Source: Corallococcus sp. NCRR (GTDB lineage Bacteria; Myxococcota; Myxococcia; Myxococcales; Myxococcaceae). Taken from it: a stretch of DNA of 64,000 nt. The stretch spans positions 6,572,001-6,636,000 of the forward strand of contig NZ_CP114039.1 in the NCBI RefSeq assembly GCF_026965535.1, read 5' to 3'. Of this stretch, positions 38,101 through 46,299 are shown piece after piece. The notes under the pieces were generated by a model, which was not told the DNA's origin, did not search any database, and saw only the letters and a list, made by a program, of their open reading frames with translations. Position 1 is the first letter of the stretch. Each line of letters begins with the position of its first letter. A program made the translations under genes and the position numbers.

Positions 38101-41100
38101 GCGGCCCCCGCTCCAGGTCGAAGGGGCGGTGCCCCTCCGCCTCGGCGACGCGGCGGGCTTCCTGCGCCCGCGCGGACTCCGGCAGGTCGCGCAAGTCGGT
38201 GATGGGCACCTCCAGGTCCAGCCGGGGCGCGATGACCTGGAAGACCTGATCGCCGTCCTCCACGAACGTGGTCCGGAGGGATTCGTGGCGGGCCACCAGC
38301 GCCTGGAGGCTGCGCACCAGGGCGCTCACGTCCAGGTCCCCGTCGCATTGGAGCGCGGTGTGGATGGAGTAGACCGAGGTGCCCGGCTCCAGGCGCTCCC
38401 AGAACCAGAGGCGCTGCTGGGCGAAGGACAGCGGGGCCTTCGTGGGACCGGTGGCCGCGATGGGGGCTTCGGCCGCAGCGGCCGGATGGGTGGGCTCCGC
38501 CGTGCCGCGGCTCGCGGTGATGGCCTGGGCGAGCCCCGCCACCGTGGGCGTTTCGAACAGCGTCCGGATGGGCAGCTCGACCCGGTACGTCTCTCGCAAG
38601 CGGGACAGCAACTGCGTGCCCAGGAGCGAGTGACCGCCGAGTTCGAAGAAGCTGTCGTGGATCCCCACCGGCGTCACGCCGAGGAGGTCCTGCCACACGT
38701 CCGCCAGTTCCTTCTCCAGCGTGTCGCGCGGCGCCACGTAGCCGGTGGGCAGCTCAGGCCGCGCGTGCGAGGCCGCGCCCGTCAGCTCCCGCTTCGCCGC
38801 CGCTGGTTGGATCCACGTGGCCCTGCGCGCGGCGAGGTCTCCCGTCGACACGACCCAGCGGCGGACGTCTCCCGCCAGCACGCGGCGGAACGCTGCGACT
38901 CCCTCCGCGAGCGTGAGCGCCATCCGTTCAGGCTCGAGTGCGTCCTCCTCGCTCCAGCCGTCCCAGTCCACGCTGAACCACGGCGTGTCTTCATTGCGTG
39001 CCTGGCGCGCGGCGAAGGCGTCCAGGAAAAGGTTGGCCGCCGAATAGGCCGCGAACCCGATGCCGCCCAGCACCGCCGCCAGGGATGACTGCAACAGCAC
39101 GAAGTCCAGCGGCCGGCCTCGCAGCGCCTGCTCCAGGAGCCGCGTGCCCCGCACCTTCGCCGTGAACTGCTCCGCGTGCCGCTCCTCGTTGGCTTCGAGC
39201 GTGGGCACATGGGCGCTGGCGCCCAGGCTGCCCGCCGAGTGGATGACGCCATGGAGCGCGCCGAAGCGGGTCTCGGTTCGCGCGAGCACCCGCGCCAGGT
39301 CCTTCTCGTCGCTGACGTCCGCGCGGAGCACCAGGAGTTCGGCGCCCCGGCGTTCCAGTTCGCGCAGGCGGCGGATGCGCTGGGACGTGGTGTCTTCCGC
39401 GGCGTGGGCTTCGAGCCACGCGTCCCATTCCTCGCGCGCGGGGAACGCGGACCTGCCCACGAGCACCAGCCGGGCCTGGAACGCTGTGGCGAGCTCCTCG
39501 GCCAGCGCCATGCCAATGCGTCCGAGTCCGCCCGTGAGGAGGTACACGCCCCGCTCGCGCAGCAGGCCCGTGCCGGGGTCCGGCGGGCGCGCGCGCTCGT
39601 AGGTCTCCGTCCAGCGGCGGCCCTTGCGGTACGCGATGACTGGCTCGGTGGCTTCCGCCCGCAGCTCCTGGGTCAGATGCTTCGCGAGCCGTGCGGTCCC
39701 CAGTTCCGTGGGGTCGAGGTCGATGGTGCGCACGCGCAGCGCCGGGAAGTGCTCCTGCGGCAGGACGCGGCACGCGCCCACCAGGAGCGCGCTCTCAGGC
39801 CGCAGGGACTCAGCGCCCGTGACGTCCTGGGCTCCCGCGGTGATGACGCTCAACTCGACTGCGTCCGCCGTCCCTCTCGCGTGCAGCGCCTGCGTCAGGT
39901 GGAGCAGGTCGTGGAACCCGCGCACCGCTTCGTCCAGGGCCGTGCCCTCAGCGCGCACGTTCCCCAGGTGGAGGATTCGTTCAGGCTTCCAGCCTTCGGC
40001 GTCCATCTCCGCGAGCAGCCGCGCATAGGCCTCCGGCTGTCCAGACGGCAGGGTGAAGCGCCGGGGGCCCTGGCGGCTGAAGGCGTCCGCCGTCGCGACC
40101 CGGACGACGTCCTCGCTCGCGGCCTCCAGTTGATCCGCGAGCGCCGGTCCCAGGCTGTCGTCGAGGAACACCAGCCAGCGCGCGGAGGACGTGCGTGGAA
40201 CGGGCGGGGCCGTCTGCTTCCAGCCCGGGACATAGAACCAGTCGGCCAGCGTGCCTTCCTTGCGCGCGAGCCCCGGGGATGCCGCGCGTGCGAGCGCCGG
40301 TGCGCTGGCGGGACGCGCGTCGATCCAGTAGCGCTCCCGTTGGAAGGGGTAGGTGGCAAGGGGGAGCCGGCGGCGGTGGTCCGCGGGCTGGAGCCCGTTC
40401 AACTCCAACGTGGCCCCGGCGATCCACAGCCGGCCCACGGTCTCCAGGAAGCGCTCCCGGTCGGAGACCGTTTCACGCGGGTGGCGCAGGGTGGACAGGA
40501 GCGTGAGCGGTGGCTGCCCCTGGGGCCGCGACGCCTGCCGCACCAGCGCGCCGAGCGTGGTGCCCGGGCCGACCTCCAGGAACACGTTCGACGGATCCTC
40601 GAGCAGCCGCTGCACTCCGTCCGAGAAGCGCACGCCCTGGCGCAGGTGCTCCACCCAGTAGCCCGGATCCGTGGCCTCCTTCTCGGTGATCCACGTGCCG
40701 GTCAGGTTCGAGACGAACGGCCTGCTCGGCCGTGACAGCTTCACGCCGCGCACCTTCGCTGCGAACGCGTCGAGGATGGGATCCATCATCGCCGAGTGGA
40801 AGGCGTGCGACGTGTGCAGCCGGCGGAAGGCGACCTTGCGCCGGGTGAGCACCGCCTCCAGCGCCTCCACCATCTCCGTGGGCCCCGAGGCCACGCAGAG
40901 CGAGGGCGCGTTGACCGCGGCGATGAAGAGCGCCGGGCCCAGCAGGGGCCGCAGCTCGGCCTCCGGTAGCGCGACGGACACCATCGCGCCCTCGGGGAGC
41001 GACTGCATCAACTGACCGCGCGCCGTCACCAGCGCGAGCGCGTCCTCCAGCGACAGCACCCCCGCGAGGCACGCGGCGACGTACTCGCCCACGCTGTGAC

Positions 41101-43012
41101 CGAGCATTCCCTGGGGCGTCACGCCCAGCGAACCCCACAGCTTCGCCAGCGCGTATTCGATGACGAAGAGCGCGGGCTGGGTGACCTCGGTCCGGGTGAG
41201 CCGGGCCTCCGCCGCCGCGATGTCCGCTCCCTGGGGCGGGAACAGCACCTCGCGCAGGTCGAAGCCGAGCAGGGGCTTCAGGCGGTTGCAGCAGTCATCC
41301 ACGTGCTTGCGGAAGACGGGCTCCGAGGCGTGCAGCTCCCGGCCCATGCCCACGTACTGGCTGCCCTGTCCGGGGAAGAGGAACACGACAGGACGCGTGG
41401 AGGCCTCCTGGACCTCCGTCCTCAGGCGCTGCGCGGTCTCCGGGCCCTGCGCGCCCAGCACGGTGAGCGCGTCGTTCGTGTCGCGGCAGAGCAGCACGCG
41501 GCGGTGCTCGAACCGCTGGCGTCCCACCTGGAGGGTGTGGGCTACCTGGGACAGCTCCGCTTCCGGGTGCTGTTCCAGCCAGGCCCGGAGGTTGTTCGTG
41601 GCGGCCTCCAGGGCCGGAGCGGTGCGCGCGGACAGGGGCAGCAGTTGCCAGGCGCGGCCGGGTGCCTTCGCCGGCTCCCGGGGAGGCGCCTCTTCGAGGA
41701 TGACGTGCGCGTTCGTCCCGCCGATGCCGAACGAGCTCACGCCCGCGCGCAGGGGCGCACCATCCGACGACCAGGGGCGCAGCGTCCCGTTGATGAAGAA
41801 CGGGCTGTTCGCCAGGTCGAGCCGGGGGTTGGGCGTCTCCGAGTGGAGGCTGGGCGGCAGCTCGCGATGCTGGAGGGCGAGCACCGTCTTGATGAGCCCG
41901 GCGATGCCGGCGGCGGCGTCCAGGTGCCCGATGTTGGTCTTCACCGAGCCGAGCGCGCACCGCGCCGTGGCACCGGGCTTGAGCCTTGAGCGGAAGGCCT
42001 TGGCGAGCGCGGTGACTTCAATGGGATCGCCCAGGGGCGTGGCCGTCCCGTGCGCCTCCACGTAGGTCACCGTCTCCGCGGGCACGTCCGCCAGGCCCAG
42101 GGCCTCGGCGATGACGGCGGATTGTCCCTCGACGCTGGGGGCGGTGTAGCCCAGCCGCGCCTCGCCGTCGTTGTTGATGGCGGAGCCCCGGATGACGGCC
42201 AGGATGGTGTCGCCGTCCGCCAGTGCGTCCGCCACGCGCTTGAGCACGACGACGCCCGCACCCGAGCCCCGCACGGTGCCAGCGGCTCGCGCGTCGAAGG
42301 TGCGGCAGTGCCCGTCCGGCGAGACGACGCCGCCTTCCTGATAGGGGTAGCCGGTGCGCTGGGGCGTGGCGATGGAGACGCCACCCGCCAGGGCCACGTC
42401 GGATTCACCCGTCAGCAGGCTCTGACACGCGAGGTGGACCGCGACCAGCGAGGACGAGCACGCTGTCTGCACCGCGATGCTCGCGCCGCGCAGCCCCAGC
42501 TTGTGGGAGACGCGCGGCGGCAGGAAGTCCTTGTCGTTGCTCAGCGTGACCTGGAACGTGCCCATCGCCTGGAGGACGTCCGGGCGGGACAGCAGGTTGC
42601 TGTACATGTACGAGGACGGCCCCGCGCCGCCGAAGACGGAGACGAGCCCGCGGAACGCACGCGTCGCGTAGCCCGCGCGCTCCAGCGCCTCCCAGCAGAC
42701 CTCCAGGAAGACGCGGTGCTGCGGGTCCAGCACCTCCGCGTCGCGCGGGCTGAAGTCGAAGAAGCCCGCGTCGAAGCGGTCCACGTCGTCCAGCACGAAG
42801 CCCGCGCGCACGTAGCCGGGCTGGTGGATGCGTGCCGGGTCCGCGCCGTCGGCGATCATCTGGACGTCGGTGAACTCCGTGCGCGCCTCGACGCCACGGC
42901 GCAGGTTGTCCCAGAACTGCTCGAGCGTCGAAGCCTGGGGGAACCGTCCGGCCATGGCGATGATCGCCACGCCTTCTGGACGGGATGCGGAGCGCTCGGG
43001 GGTGTCACTCAT
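30728..43012 (-). CDS. Hybrid PKS-NRPS: KS-AT-KR-ACP, C-A-T, C-A-T, terminal C
   Basis: The 4094 residues are read from ATG 43012, which overlaps the upstream NRPS stop by 8 bases. Approximate order: KS 15-445 (Cys185, His321, His363); AT 540-850 (GHSVGEY Ser640; HAFHS at 736-740, the malonyl-type motif); KR with GGLGRIG near 1160 and SSLAAV and YSAAN near 1300; ACP Ser near 1460 (GGHSL); C about 1500-1930 (HHSVFDAW, Gly of HHxxxDG changed to Ala); A about 1950-2470; T Ser near 2536; C 2580-3010 (HHIISDGW); A 3030-3520; T Ser near 3592; terminal C 3640-4094 (HHAITDY). There is no DH, ER, E or TE domain. It should extend the chain by one hydroxylated ketide and two amino acids and release it through the last C domain. 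Confidence 0.95.
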   Translation of the reverse strand: MSDTPERSASRPEGVAIIAMAGRFPQASTLEQFWDNLRRGVEARTEFTDVQMIADGADPARIHQPGYVRAGFVLDDVDRFDAGFFDFSPRDAEVLDPQHRVFLEVCWEALERAGYATRAFRGLVSVFGGAGPSSYMYSNLLSRPDVLQAMGTFQVTLSNDKDFLPPRVSHKLGLRGASIAVQTACSSSLVAVHLACQSLLTGESDVALAGGVSIATPQRTGYPYQEGGVVSPDGHCRTFDARAAGTVRGSGAGVVVLKRVADALADGDTILAVIRGSAINNDGEARLGYTAPSVEGQSAVIAEALGLADVPAETVTYVEAHGTATPLGDPIEVTALAKAFRSRLKPGATARCALGSVKTNIGHLDAAAGIAGLIKTVLALQHRELPPSLHSETPNPRLDLANSPFFINGTLRPWSSDGAPLRAGVSSFGIGGTNAHVILEEAPPREPAKAPGRAWQLLPLSARTAPALEAATNNLRAWLEQHPEAELSQVAHTLQVGRQRFEHRRVLLCRDTNDALTVLGAQGPETAQRLRTEVQEASTRPVVFLFPGQGSQYVGMGRELHASEPVFRKHVDDCCNRLKPLLGFDLREVLFPPQGADIAAAEARLTRTEVTQPALFVIEYALAKLWGSLGVTPQGMLGHSVGEYVAACLAGVLSLEDALALVTARGQLMQSLPEGAMVSVALPEAELRPLLGPALFIAAVNAPSLCVASGPTEMVEALEAVLTRRKVAFRRLHTSHAFHSAMMDPILDAFAAKVRGVKLSRPSRPFVSNLTGTWITEKEATDPGYWVEHLRQGVRFSDGVQRLLEDPSNVFLEVGPGTTLGALVRQASRPQGQPPLTLLSTLRHPRETVSDRERFLETVGRLWIAGATLELNGLQPADHRRRLPLATYPFQRERYWIDARPASAPALARAASPGLARKEGTLADWFYVPGWKQTAPPVPRTSSARWLVFLDDSLGPALADQLEAASEDVVRVATADAFSRQGPRRFTLPSGQPEAYARLLAEMDAEGWKPERILHLGNVRAEGTALDEAVRGFHDLLHLTQALHARGTADAVELSVITAGAQDVTGAESLRPESALLVGACRVLPQEHFPALRVRTIDLDPTELGTARLAKHLTQELRAEATEPVIAYRKGRRWTETYERARPPDPGTGLLRERGVYLLTGGLGRIGMALAEELATAFQARLVLVGRSAFPAREEWDAWLEAHAAEDTTSQRIRRLRELERRGAELLVLRADVSDEKDLARVLARTETRFGALHGVIHSAGSLGASAHVPTLEANEERHAEQFTAKVRGTRLLEQALRGRPLDFVLLQSSLAAVLGGIGFAAYSAANLFLDAFAARQARNEDTPWFSVDWDGWSEEDALEPERMALTLAEGVAAFRRVLAGDVRRWVVSTGDLAARRATWIQPAAAKRELTGAASHARPELPTGYVAPRDTLEKELADVWQDLLGVTPVGIHDSFFELGGHSLLGTQLLSRLRETYRVELPIRTLFETPTVAGLAQAITASRGTAEPTHPAAAAEAPIAATGPTKAPLSFAQQRLWFWERLEPGTSVYSIHTALQCDGDLDVSALVRSLQALVARHESLRTTFVEDGDQVFQVIAPRLDLEVPITDLRDLPESARAQEARRVAEAEGHRPFDLERGPLIRAGLIKLGARQHVVTLTVHHSVFDAWSLGLVIGELAEFYASFAEGRRPRLPELTRSYADFARWQRERLQGEVLEAELTHWRGQLAGAPPALELPTDRPRPATPSYDGTSQPLDLPRELTDGLKELSRREGATLFMVLLAGFQAVLARHSGQDDVVVGTPIAGRNRKELEGTVGFFINTLALRTRLSGNPTFRELVGRVREVTLAAYAHQDIPFDKLVEALAPPRDRSRSPLFQVLLILQNAPVPELALPGGLTLRSLAGAEEAARFDLSLSFMETPDVLRGTLRYATALFDAATARRLLEHLRVFLEAVVAKPDQRVDGVPLLSTDERRELQRLESGVREPPTPQSILERFHGHVQRAPASLAALMGARTVSYADLAREARRMAAELARLGVRRGTPVAVFLPRSPELLSTLLGVFEAGGAYVPLDPGYPAERIAYMLDDASPRVVVTDGPRCEQLPEAWRRHAVRIESIASASIEGFQPVPVQGDDISHLVYTSGSTGRPKGIICHHAGILNYVGYLERTYRPGPGDVALQLASASFDASLRDMLAPVLMGVPVVFAEGERGRDPEELLATIEHHRVTLLPSVVPSLLRLLLAAADTRPRDLRTVRVILCSGERLLATDVERARAVFGPDVGIVNQYGPTECTLTSTFHRATPQDVTSVVPAGRPIDNAEVLLLDASGERVPTGVVGHIHIGGKGVTHGFLGRPDLTAERFVPHPGPDRMGARLYATGDYGRWRADGMLEFVGRRDDQVKVRGNRVELGEIESTLTRHPGVRAAVVLAISEPDGGARLVACVVPSDVGAPGDNDLTAFLAARLPEPMLPSAFISVDALPRTPNGKVDRAALMPAATEARRRGGAGGDQPVVAPRTPTQEILAGLFARLLSVERVSIQDSFFDLGGHSLLATQAVSRIRAALGVELPLRELFAHPTVEALAERIDERLQRQGTGVDRPAIVPVPRGQALPLSFAQKRLWVVDRMRPGNAAYNISGAIRVEGELDADVLERSIAEIVRRHESLRTSFDLVDGEPVQRITAELEVPLGRVDLSDVPRPEQDAVVLRYVSDEAGGSFDLARAPLLRVSLLRLSAREHVLVFVMHHIISDGWSRGILVRDLMALYVAFVADQPSPLPPPVLQYADFASWQRGWLKGEVLEAQLDYWRRQLADVPPVLALPTDRPRPLTQSLRGAHHRATLPPALVEALKGLSRAEGATLFMTLMAGFQALLARYTGQEDLTVGTDVAGRNHADMEGLIGFFVNQLVIRGRLGGDPAFRELIRRVREASLEAYAHQDLPFEELVRALNPERSLGHTPLFQVKLALQNQPLTELKLPGLTLGGVAFENASSKFDLTLVLEEFQGSLVGVWEYSTDLFDAATIARMAEAYQRVLEAAVAAPETRLATLPVLADAERHQLLVEWNATDAELPADLRVHALIEAQARRTPHALAVSLQGQALTYAELDRRANQLARHLRGLGVGPEVRVGVCMERALELVVALLGVLKAGGGFVPLDPGYPTERLSLLLQESAVSVLLTQAAVLDELPLRSELPVCLDTEWAGIARHPNTPSDVAVAPGALAYVIFTSGSTGKPKGVLLTHQGLCNTALAQAAAFDITSGSRVLQAAALGFDASVSEVFATLVGGGCIHLAPRDALMPGAPLRNLIQREGITTVTLTPPVLAQLDPAGLEALRVVISAGDACTPEIAARWKPGRRLLNAYGPTEVTVCASISPDVNIERPSIGRPLPNVRVYVLGARLHPVPRGSTGELYVAGAGLARGYLERPDLTAERFVPSPFSTTPGARLYRTGDLVRVLASGELEFVGRADDQVKVRGFRVEPREIEAVLAQAPGVNEACVVARPDPSGGKRLVAYFVTQDDGTAAIDSLRAFMKGRLPDYMVPSAWVPLAALPLTPHGKLDVKALPEPEAVSGERRTRQRTPPRTPTEELIAGVWSDVLQGAPLGVDDDFFELGGHSLMATQAATRMSGIFGLELSLTDFFAKPTIATLAAHIDSLRGTAGPSLPPITPTAACELLPLSTRQQVYWSDPAKGPEDLAHSTPTVFRLEGPLDAGALGEALDALIRRHEILRTSFPRIDGIPMQRIAPHGDARLQVTDLGELPAPARESEASRRIDEELRLPFDVERGPVFRARLYRLEAEQHLLFINQHHAITDYVSTALLLGELAELYATRRQGLPSRLPEPALQYRDFTRWEHAWLHDGALESLRAYWSRKLAGPLPALALPYRPARTGDEARGSAAHPFQLTPEQARALRALCRKEGVTPFMLLLAVFQVLLARDADQEDVCVGFSHANRPRPELEKLPGMFAGYLVVRTDLTGDPGFVDVLRRVRSTYLEAFHHQGLPHAELAARMPPPWQVGFSFTAMEPHRPAPVADLTVSVLPLQREQSLTDLKLNVVEDAAGLGGTFEYRAHLFDRERIAAMAEDFQTLLDAITQTPTRRLSELPRRGPAPVLALPGDDTP
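32121..35289 (-). other. NRPS module 8 (C-A-T), aromatic-type code
   Basis: Pocket residues read D-A-S-T-I-A-A-V-C, one change from the Phe code. The A domain is strongly similar to those of modules 1 and 5. Boundaries are approximate. Confidence 0.7.
35290..38515 (-). other. NRPS module 7 (C-A-T), atypical code
   Basis: The C domain reads HHSVFDAW instead of HHxxxDGW. The A domain has SFDASLRDM and YGPTECTLTST, giving D-A-R-(P)-I-C-Q-L-T; the fourth position is uncertain because of a one-residue insertion (LLPSVVPSLL). No standard amino acid fits. Boundaries are approximate. Confidence 0.65.
38516..43012 (-). other. PKS module 6 (KS-AT-KR-ACP)
   Basis: The KS, malonyl-type AT and an apparently active KR (GGLGRIG; catalytic Ser and Tyr in SSLAAV and YSAAN) predict addition of an acetate unit reduced to a beta-hydroxyl. 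No dehydratase lies between AT and KR; that region is the KR structural subdomain. Confidence 0.85.
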
Positions 43013-46000
43013 GGGAATCCTCGGGTTCGCCGTCCAGGTCGGACTCGGTGGGTTCGGCGCGGCCCCTTCGGCGGGCCTGTTGCCGCGAGAGCAGGGCGCG
43101 CCGCGTGTCGAAGCGCTCCTCGTCGGCGGCGGTCTCCGTGGCGGGCGGCGCGGCCTCCGTGGCGCGGCGCAGGTGGGCCGCGAGCGCGGCCACGCTCTGG
43201 TGCTGGAACAGCTCCACCAGGGGGAGCTGCATGCCCAGCGCGCTCTGGAGCTTGCTGTGGATCTGCACGAGCGACAGCGAGTTGCCGCCCAGGTCGAAGA
43301 ACCCGTCGTGCAGGCCCACGCGTGGCACGTTGAGCACCTCCTGCCAGATGCCCGCGACGGTCCGCTCGATGTCGTTGCGCGGCGCTTCGTATGGCGTCGC
43401 CGTGCCCAGTTGGCCCGCGTCGGGGGCCGGCAGCGCCTTGCGATCCAGCTTGCCGCTCGACGACAGCGGCAGGGACTCCAGCGCCACGAAGGTCGCGGGG
43501 ACCATGTACTGCGGCAGCCGCCGCGCCAGGTGCTCGCGCAGCTGCGAGGCCTGGAGGTCCTGCCCGCTGCTCACGACGTAGGCGACCAATCGGCGTGCTC
43601 CGGCGTCATCGCGCACGGCCGCGGCGGCGTCCTTCACGGCCGGGTGCTCGCGCAGCACGGACTCCACTTCGCCCAGCTCGATGCGCAGGCCGCGCAGCTT
43701 CACCTGGGCGTCGGCGCGTCCCAGGTATTCGAGCTCGCCGTTGGCGCGCCAGCGGACCACGTCGCCCGTGCGGTACAGGCGCGCTCCGGGCTCCTGGCCG
43801 AACGGATCCGGGATGAACCGCTCCGCCGTCAGCTCCGGACGTCCGCCGTAGCCGCGGGCCATGCCCGGTCCGCCCACGAGCAGCTCACCGGCCACGCCCA
43901 CGGGGACGGGCCTCAGGCGCGCGTCCAGCACGTATACCCGCACGTTCGGGAACGGCCGGCCGATGGTGGGCGCCTCCGGGTCCACCGCGTCGTTGATGGA
44001 GGCGCAGATGGTCACCTCCGTGGGGCCGTAGGCGTTGAGCAGCTTCCGGCCACGGCTCCAGCGGCGGGCCACCTCGGGCGGGCAGGCCTCGCCGGCGGAG
44101 ATGATCGTGGTGAGGGCGGGCAGGCCCTCGGGCTCCAGTTGCGCCAGCACCGACGGCGTCAGCGTGACCGCCGTGACGGCCTGGTCCTTCAGCACCGCGT
44201 GGAGCGGAGGTCCAGGCAGGATGGCCTCGCGAGTCGCCAGGACCAGCGTCGCTCCCGCGAGCAGCGTGGCGAACACCTCACACACGGACGCGTCGAACCC
44301 GATGGGGGCGAACTGCAGCACGCGGCTCTCCGGATGGAAGCCATGGGCCTCCACCGCCGCGAGCGCCGTGTTGCGCAGGCCGCGATGCGTGAGCAGCGTG
44401 CCCTTGGGCCGGCCCGTCGAACCCGACGTGTAGATGAGGTACGCGAGGGTGTCCGGGTGGATGGCGCAAGCGGGAGCTGTCTCCGGCATCCCCTGCGACA
44501 GGGGCGCGCCGGGCTCCAGCACGTGCACCGCCACACCCAGCGCGGTCAGGTCCTTCGCCAGCGGCGGCTGGGTCAGCGCCAGCCGGGCCCCGCTGTCCTC
44601 GAGCATGTACGCCAGCCGCTCGCGCGGGAAGCTCGGGTCGAGCGGCACGTATGCACCGCCTGCCTTGAGCACCGCGAGGATGCCCACCACCAGCTCCACC
44701 GACCGCTCCAGGCACAGCGCGACGCGGACCTCGGGGCCCACGCCCAGCGTCATCAGCTTGTGCGCGAGCTGGTTCGACCGCCGCTCCAGCTCGCGGTAGC
44801 TCACTCGCTGATCCTGGAACAGCAGCGCGGTCGCCTCCGGAGCGCGCGCCGCCCACTGCGCGAACCGCTCGTGCGCGAGGCCGTCGGGGAAGGCCACCGA
44901 CGTGGTGCTCCAGCCCGTGAGCACTTCATGCCGCTCGGACTCGGAGAGCAGGTCCACGGAAGAGGGCCGCCGCCCCGGATCCGCGAGCACGCCTTCGAGC
45001 AGCGCCACCAGGTGCGCGTCCATCCGCTCGAGCGTCAGCCGGTCGAACAGCTGGGTGTTGTACTCCATGGCCCCGGTCAGCACGCCGTTCTCTTCCATGA
45101 GCGTGAGGCTCAGGTCGAAGCGCGCGGTGGGCAGGTCCGGCTCCAGCGGCGTCACCGCCAATCCCGGCAGCGCGAGCGTCGGCTGCGCCGTGTTCTGGAG
45201 CGCGAACAGGACCTGGAACAGCGGCGTGCGGCTGAGGTCCCGCTCCGGGTGGAGCGTCTCGACGACCTTCTCGAACGGCACGTCCTGGTGGGCGTAGGCG
45301 CCCAGCGTGACGTCGCGCACGCGTCCCAGCAGCTCACGGAAGGTGGGCTCACCGGCGAGGCTCGTGCGCAGCACCAGTGTGTTCACGAAGAAGCCGATGA
45401 GCGGCTCGGTCTCCTCGCGCGTGCGCCCGGCGATGGGGGAGCCCACGCTGACGTCGTCCTGTCCGGCATACCGGCCGAGCAGGGACTGGAAGGCCGCGAG
45501 CAGCGTCATGAAGGGCGTGACCCCTTCCTCTCGGCTCACGGTCCGCACGCGCGCGGACAGCTCCGAGGACCACCGGATGCGGTGGCTCGCGCCGTTCGAG
45601 GTGCGCACCGGGGGACGAGGACGGTCCGTGGGCAGCTCCAACGCGCGGGGTGCCCCGGCCAGGTGGGCCTTCCACCATGCCAGCTGCGATTCCAGGACTC
45701 CGCCCTCCATCCACTGACGCTGCCAGAGCGCGTAGTCCGCGTACTGGATGGGCAGCGGCGCGAGCACGGAGGGCTCCTCGCGACGGCGTGCCTCGTAGAG
45801 GGTGGCCATCTCCCGCACGAACACGCCCACGGACCAGCCGTCGGAGATGATGTGGTGCATCGTCATCATCAGGACGTGCGCGTCCGGGGCGCACTCCATC
45901 AGCACCGCCCGGATGAGCGGGCCGCGCGCCAGGTCGAACGGACGGCGCACCTCCTCCGCGCACCGGCGCAGGGCGGCCGCTTCGCGCTCCTCGGGTGTGC

Positions 46001-46299
46001 CGTCCAGGCGCACGCGTTCGAGGATGGACGGGAGGTCCCCGGCGATGACCTGGTAGGGCATGCCTTCCTCCATCGCGAAGGTGGTGCGCAGGCTCTCGTG
46101 GCGGCGCACCACTTCCGACAGGCTCCACTCCAGCGCGTCCACGTCGAGCGGTCCGTTCAGCCGCATCGCCTGGGAGAGGGTGTAGTTCGCGCTGCCGGGC
46201 TCCAGCCGGTCGAGGAACCACAGGCGCTGCTGCGCGAACGACAGCGGCAGCCGTTCCCCTCGTGGCATCAGCGTGAGCGCCGGGATGCCGGGCGCGCCC
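43005..46299 (-). other. NRPS module 5 (C-A-T), aromatic-type code, feeds the PKS
   Basis: Pocket residues read D-A-C-T-I-A-A-I-C, in the Phe/Tyr-like group. The T domain has GGNSLSLVQIH and is followed by a 60-residue charged tail at the protein end. Boundaries are approximate. Confidence 0.7.
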
